A DNA stretch of 36,008 bases from Hypsibius dujardini (lineage: Eukaryota > Tardigrada > Eutardigrada > Parachela > Hypsibiidae): positions 1 through 36,008 of the forward strand of contig LRSR01008772.1 in NCBI GenBank assembly GCA_001579985.1, in the 5' to 3' direction. Each line of letters begins with the position of its first letter. Within the stretch, counting starts at the first letter, position 1. The notes under the pieces are model-generated. The model ran no database searches and was not told the origin of the DNA. It saw only the letters and a list, made by a program, of their open reading frames with translations. Below are positions 30,873-36,008 of the stretch, one piece after another. The position numbers and the translations under genes were made by a program.

Positions 30873-31946
30873 ATGTCGAACATCACCGTCGAATTCTGGT
30901 CACCGAACGACACATTCACAAACCGGACTGGACCATTTCGATGCCGGTCCGAGACGCCCCAAGATTGGATGGCTCGCACATTCGGCACAGCCATCACCAC
31001 CACACAGCTGCTCAACCTCATCATCTTTGCCCTGTGGCGCAACAAAGAACCCTACGTCCTGCTGCATGTGTGCCTGACCGTAGCCTCCTTCATGGCTGGG
31101 GTGTCCATCATTATACCCGGACCGTTGGGTTACCTACCCTACACACCCGTCAATACGTTCCTCAATGTCTTCATCGGCATTTGTGTTCTGACATGGGCCA
31201 ACAGCGCCGTCATTTTCGCCAACTTCGCCATCAGCGTGGACCGTTGGCTATCAGTCGAGTTCGCCATCAAATACCGTGCGTCCATCACCCACCGCAAAAC
31301 CCTGGTAGCCGGTGTTCTGACAACCTTCGGAGCAACACTAATTCTGAATGTTCCAACTTTCACTATCTTTTGGAAAAATCAGCACTTTGAACCCTGTGCA
31401 GGACTCCGCACAGACGCATTGGCAGGGGGCGTTGCATTCTTAATTTGGCTGGCGTTAAAGGGTCCGGTGCTTTTTCCGCTGTTGTTCCTGAGCCAGCTGC
31501 GAATTATGATAGTGGCTGTCGGGCTGAAATTACAAGCCTACCGACGTTGCCATCGACAGGAAGTGCTGCCGGCGGGCCACGGCCCTCCCCAAGAAATCTT
31601 AGTCATTTATTGGGGCTCTTTCACATGCAGTATGACCATCGTCTTTTTTACACTAATTTCCAACGTGCCAAACTACCTGATGGTAATCGTACAAGGCGTG
31701 CCTCTTTCGGCGAGACTGGTTGGTGTCTACATGACCTTGGTGCAACACTGTATTTCCCCGGTGATCTACCTGCTGTTTTGGCCGCTCTACAGACAGGCGG
31801 TGATCCGTCTTTTCAGACGGGTACGAGCCGTCGTGCGAGCAGTCATAAAGCCTAATACACGAGTAGGTACCCACTCTAGGAAGAGGAGAGAGCCTCAAAT
31901 CCCTCAAATCCCTGGGGAGCAGCCTGAAATCTCTGCAACGAACTGA
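30873..31946 (+). CDS. Class A-like GPCR, single exon, paralogue 2
   Basis: 357 residues, colinear with the 23138-24184 protein, with the same three N-glycosylation sites, SVDRWLSVEF at the end of TM3, and HCISPVIYLLFW in TM7. It ends nine residues later (EQPEISATN), because GAG stands where paralogue 1 has TAG. Differences cluster in TM2, ECL1, ECL2 (FTIFWKNQHFEPC against SIVFRNNQHFEPC) and ICL3, while TM3, TM7 and helix 8 are nearly unchanged. It has a cysteine in TM3 (FIGICVLTW) that paralogue 1 lacks. The frame is intact and the 5' flank with its TATA box is retained, so both copies are probably expressed. Ligand and G-protein partner are unknown. Confidence 0.9.
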   Translation: MSNITVEFWSPNDTFTNRTGPFRCRSETPQDWMARTFGTAITTTQLLNLIIFALWRNKEPYVLLHVCLTVASFMAGVSIIIPGPLGYLPYTPVNTFLNVFIGICVLTWANSAVIFANFAISVDRWLSVEFAIKYRASITHRKTLVAGVLTTFGATLILNVPTFTIFWKNQHFEPCAGLRTDALAGGVAFLIWLALKGPVLFPLLFLSQLRIMIVAVGLKLQAYRRCHRQEVLPAGHGPPQEILVIYWGSFTCSMTIVFFTLISNVPNYLMVIVQGVPLSARLVGVYMTLVQHCISPVIYLLFWPLYRQAVIRLFRRVRAVVRAVIKPNTRVGTHSRKRREPQIPQIPGEQPEISATN

Positions 31947-33278
31947 CCTTTTCATCTGAGTTGACGCGTTATTGCTTTATACCCTGGCCGTGTTATACTT
32001 GCATCACACGTACATGTATTTTATCTTAATAATCACTCTCTTATTTCGGCAAAGGGTGTAAATTTGTACTCTTCGCTGATCTCTGTCGTCCTTAGAGATG
32101 GTCCCGCACGCTTGCTTCGCCATGCTTTTCTGCACCATAATTACTTAAAAAATGTGTTTCCTACCTCTTAATAGATGTATAGACCCAAATAGACGTCTAC
32201 ATGATCGCTCATTCTAGAATATCGGTGGATCTTAACCATCGCCTCGCACGTTTGCGTCGCCGGGTTTTCTGTAGCATACATACGCACATCCTGCATTTCT
32301 TGTTTCATTATGAATAGAGTTTTTTTTTCAAATAAGTTGTATAGAGGAGCGAGCATTCATTCAACATTTCGGTATCTTTTAATTGTCACCAAAATTCTTT
32401 GTTTTCGCTGTTTCTTGTATCATACGAATGTTATGGGATGTATTTTGTGCAATTTAATAAATTCATATCAACAAAATTCAGCAATTGAGCTCTCATTCAA
32501 GATCTCAGTCGTTCTTAACTGTCACCAAGCACGTTTCCATTACTATAGTACATGTACCATACTTTCGGTCAGGTCCTATTTCGCACCTCGTAATTGCAGT
32601 CATCCTACATTTTGGTCAGTCTTAACTATCTATTTCTAACATATTCACGTCGCTATGCATCCCTTTAACACTTCCTCAAGGATGATATTTTTTGGTGATA
32701 GAGGCGTCGATCTAAGCGTATCAAATATCGATGTAACATCTATCGCCAGCACGCTTACTTTCTGTCGTCACTCACGCACTGAATGTTATTCGCAATTTGA
32801 CATCACGTTCGGTGCAGCTAGTTATGAATAAGTTATTTCCTGACTTTTCACGTGACTCTTTTCATTTTCACCTATCACTGATTTATTGCCCTCCGCACCT
32901 CCTATCTCTGACTGAGTGCTCGTGATAATAAAATTTACCGTCCCGTGAAGGCAACTGTTGTCATTCTGTAAAAACGTCTGTGGCGTTGCATGAGGAAGCG
33001 AATTAACAGTGTATCATGACGTAAAATGTAATGGAAAGTAAATTCACGTATGTTTACAGTTTCAACAAAACAGGAGACAAAATTAAGACAAGATATGTTA
33101 TAAGGTAGCAACGGCAATAGTAGCAACCAGATTTAAGGATTAAATATTTCCCATTAAGGACACCCAAAGAGGGCCATCCAAAACGTGCATTTTCTCACCG
33201 AGTAAAATCAAAACGACGTTGCTCAATATGATGCCCGCCCAGGTTGGAGTCTCACGTCTGTGACCGAATTTTTGTCAA

Positions 33279-33660
33279 TCACCTCTTCATGACATCTCGC
33301 AGGTTTCCGCGCACAAGGTCAATAATGGCCTCTCGGAGATCACGTAACGCTAGAGGGAACAGAATTGTGTCTACAACGATCCGAACGGTGAAAAAAGTAC
33401 CACTTCCGCCTTCCAAATCCTTCCCGAAGCAAGTAAGACGCACCCACTGCACTCATAGTCGTATGGATTAAGTTTGGTGTCCAGCAGATGGCCACGCTGA
33501 CAATCAGCGCTACCAACCCTGACAACCCTTTATAGGCTTTCCCACTGACAGGCTGAACACCTGCTAACACCATCGATCTCTGAACTCGCTTTCTCCGTAG
33601 TCGTGACAACACTGCTACACCCAGCAGCGGGGGGGGGGGATTTGGCCCGTTTGGAAGCAA
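33279..33660 (-). pseudogene. GPCR 3' end (ICL3-TM6-TM7), frameshifted
   Basis: Minus strand. 33660 down to about 33400 reads a basic ICL3 (RLRRKRVQRS), a loop, TM6 (GLVALIVSVAICWTPNLIHT, with a CWTP motif) and ECL3. TM7 continues in a different frame as FFTVRIVVDTILFPLALRDL (DT..F at the NPxxY position), then helix 8 (REAIIDLVRRNLRDVMKR) to TGA 33281-33279. The change of frame lies in ECL3 near 33410-33430; a one-base indel (real or error) explains it, and I saw no intron there. The exons for TM1-TM5 should lie at higher coordinates, but I could not identify them. Copy 1 of the duplication contains only the last codons (27934-28016). Confidence 0.65.
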
Positions 33661-33714
33661 GTTTCAAGAGACCATATAGTGGCCAATTTCGCTACATGTA
33701 ATTATGTACTTCCT

Positions 33715-33935
33715 TTGATTGAATGCGCTTAGGTACAGACATGCTTAGGTACAACAGTACCAGCTGCTCCGAACATAGGTTCCTATCCAGATGGCTGTAC
33801 CTATGTACTTCTATACCTAGGTACAGGCAAACAAAGGTACTAACTACTATGACACGACTGCTCTCCTGCATCCGTACGAATGGCTGTATCTACGTACTTA
33901 TGTACCTAGGTACTCGCATATTTAGGTACAATGAT
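33715..33935. repeat. GTACCTAGGTAC-rich repeat, two units of about 91 bp
   Basis: The blocks ATGGCTGTACCTATGTAC (about 33789) and ATGGCTGTATCTACGTAC (about 33880) each continue with CTAGGTAC and end near AGGTAC. A further partial unit (CTTAGGTACA) precedes them. The motif is palindromic, so the block can form several small hairpins. Confidence 0.65.
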
Positions 33936-35840
33936 TCACAATACCTGCGACGTTCGGAGGACGTACCTGTCCCAAACTTTGAAATTCCGCCAAAAATGTT
34001 CTTGGGACCACAAAGGCAAATTAAATTTTTGCAATTAACATAAATATCATACTGCAGTTTCACGATTATAACACCTGGTTTAACACCGCATACGTCACAT
34101 GTATTTCTGTGATAAGTAAACGCGCGCACGCACATGGACATGCAGTGACACACGACCGAAGGGAAAAACATAATTGTAATAGTGAAGCTACAGTAACACT
34201 ATAAAAATATCATTTAAAATCGTTTTTGGGGTGGTCGTCTGAAAACTTAAACAGACGCCCAGCAGTCGGTCTAATTGGTTAGCACAAGGACTATTTAAAA
34301 TGGTCCAATTTGAAAAAATTATCTAAGCAGCTTAATCAAGGAAAATATAATTTGCAGAACGCAGTCCACTTCGCAACAATTTTTTTTAACCATGGAAATG
34401 AATAACAGAATATTCGGGAGGATGCAGCCAAACTCTAGCAGTTGTGAAATGGGCCGCCATTTTAGCTTGATTCCTTTGACCCAGACAACTGAAAACATTT
34501 AATTCACACGATCTTTCTCTCAAAAGCTGAATTTACTTTTTTGAACAGCTGACGCATGGGTAATGCATGTCGCATTTTCGGCCTTTAGAAAGGGGACTCC
34601 CACACAAAAAAATCACCGAAATGTCATCTTTAGATTACAGTCGCCCCATTGCAATCAGTTTAGCGGTTTGGTTAGCAGTAGAAAAATTATGGACGTGCAG
34701 AAGGATAATTGCATAATTGAAAAACAAAAATATTAATGCACTCAATTTTTGGCGTCTGCAGTTCACTCCAAATTTCAATCCAAATTAATATTCAAAAGTT
34801 TTGGTTAAAACACTATTCACTGGATATAAGGGGAGCTGCTGGTTTGCCATAATAAAAAATTAACCGCATTTCCTCAATCCTAGAATCATAATGACTTTCA
34901 ACTGCGCTCTAATCTTAAATTGTAGTGTTGTAAGTTTTCCTTTAAACTAACTAGTGCAAGTCAATTGCGAAAGCTGTTCCAGACATAATCGGCGCCGTGA
35001 AATAAAAAATTTACCAATTTCATATCCCCAATTCGAGAGATGGCCCGGCGAGAATTGTTGAGAGATGCGTCTCCTTATGTTAGGGAAACCTTCACTTTTT
35101 GAAAACACGGGGATGCTAAGAACGCTATAATTTGATATTAACCCAAATCTGACATCAGTAGCTATTAAACTGTAAATACTTCGTAATCTAATTGAAAACA
35201 ACAAGCAATGTGACCAGAAGTTTTTTAATTTGATTGATTGATTTTGTCTGCGTTGTTTGCCAGAAATCGGTTGTCCATTCCAAAGGGTGTTGAGCATACT
35301 GTATAATCTGGATGAACACGTGGGCATAATTGTTGGCCAATCGAACGATCGTTTATATTGTCCACCGGTGCGGTAAATTCTGCCCGTACGATTGCAGCAT
35401 TACGCTCGTAACCCATCAGTTAACCATTAGATTTTTATAAAAAAAATTGTTCATTACAAATTAGAATCCAGCTCGACTTCCTCCACGAAAGAATGCTCGT
35501 TAAAAAAATTAAAGAAATCAGTGGAAGAAATCCTGTTTTAAACGCAAGAGGAATCAACAATCAAATTTTAAAGACCGAGCGCGTCAAATCAACAATCAAT
35601 TGATCGCAGTATTATGCTCCAATTTCTGAATCAATCAAACACTGGTAGCAATTTACGTGTAATCTGTTCAACTGAACATGTTCCCGTGTTTTTATCTAGA
35701 TTATACAGTAACTTGTTTGCGCAAAGACAATTTAAAACCTACAGATTCACTTGTATCTTCTGCACATTTCGAAAAAGGTATTGAAGTACCATTTAAATAA
35801 ATGTTAAAGTTTTCGCTAACAAGAAGGTGAAGCAAAATGA
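33936..35840. other. No recognisable gene
   Basis: If the minus-strand GPCR is complete, its TM1-TM5 exons belong here. The open stretch at 35225-35416 (minus) has two cysteines but no membrane helix, and I do not assign it. Confidence 0.4.
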
Positions 35841-36008
35841 CGGGTTGTAATTATTCCGAAAGGAGGAGTCATTGGGAGCAATGTCGTAAGCAACTGTACA
35901 GACCAAATTATGTCATTTTTTGTACTGGGTGGCGAACGAGTGTCTCTAAATATTACCACTACAGACATTTGCTATGCCTTTGCAATTTACAGCATCAGTA
36001 CTTCTGGA
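35841..36008 (+). other. Open frame running off the window edge
   Basis: Open to the last base after TGA at 35838. It reads two N-glycosylation sites (NCT, NIT) and a mildly hydrophobic end (ICYAFAIYSIS), which could be the N-terminus and start of TM1 of another receptor. An alternative ATG at 35837 in a different frame is also open to the edge. It cannot be decided from this window. Confidence 0.2.

Larger units (their letters stand above)
30403..33334. repeat. Segmental duplication, copy 2 (probable parental copy)
   Basis: Counterpart of 22667-28016. It lacks both transposons and shows the empty target sites at about 32059 and 32148. It has about 445 bp more at about 32748-33195 and about 50 bp more near 32400-32450. 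On the right it continues without a break into the minus-strand GPCR coding sequence, whereas copy 1 stops in the middle of it. Confidence 0.88.

Noticed and set aside
32748-33195. Extra 445 bp in copy 2 as a possible transposon
   Set aside because: No terminal repeats or target duplication; a deletion in copy 1 explains it as well.
34262-34320. tRNA-like stretch (TCTAATTGGTTAGCACAAGGAC)
   Set aside because: It resembles a D-arm/A-box followed by a possible anticodon stem, but there is no T-arm/B-box and no acceptor stem pairing.
34947-35416. Overlapping minus-strand ORFs that might be GPCR TM1-TM5 exons
   Set aside because: No hydrophobic helices or receptor motifs are visible, and the two frames overlap.
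1-36008. CRISPR arrays, prokaryotic operons or ribosome binding sites
   Set aside because: The spliced genes and mariner/hAT elements are eukaryotic, and no spaced direct-repeat array is present.

Overview
The window is nuclear DNA from a compact invertebrate genome. Genes are split by mostly short GT-AG introns, receptor families occur in tandem, and there are many short inverted-repeat DNA transposons. The gene set is lineage-expanded class A GPCRs, an atrial-natriuretic-peptide-receptor-like receptor, maT-type (DD37D) mariner elements and a secreted cysteine-rich peptide. This fits an ecdysozoan microinvertebrate, and a tardigrade is my best guess. That is inference; no marker gene here proves it.

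Layout. 1-205 is the frameshifted TM6-TM7 end of a GPCR. 1192-1458 encodes a secreted 10-cysteine peptide. A second copy at 2519-3221 is broken by a 447-bp hAT-like MITE with a perfect 8-bp target-site duplication and by a frameshift. 4182-7016 is a decayed GPCR (TM3-TM6). 8270-15401 is a natriuretic-peptide-receptor-like gene in eleven exons: signal peptide, ANF-receptor ectodomain, one TM helix and a very short tail, with no kinase-homology or cyclase domain. 16320-18154 repeats only its last seven exons, with matching exon lengths and phases and the same short tail. No 5' half was found for this second copy, so the two 3' halves may be alternatives spliced to one shared 5' half. 18795-20738 is another partial GPCR containing a foldback element, followed by a truncated DD37D mariner at 20936-22049.

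The right half is dominated by a segmental duplication: copy 1 at about 22667-28016 and copy 2 at about 30403-33334. Each carries an intact single-exon GPCR (23138-24184 and 30873-31946) and the same TATA box. Copy 1 later received a mariner (24323-25618, TA target, identical termini, dead transposase) and a 1.6-kb element with long inverted repeats (25708-27326, apparent TAA target). Copy 2 preserves both empty sites. The copy 1 breakpoint lies inside the C-terminal codons of a minus-strand GPCR whose fuller end sits beside copy 2 (33279-33660), which suggests copy 2 is ancestral.

Foreseeable assembly problem: the only N (28383) joins two exact 111-bp copies, probably a false duplication. 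Much intron and intergenic space is made of foldback elements. Several stretches hold nothing I can name, and these are stated as such.
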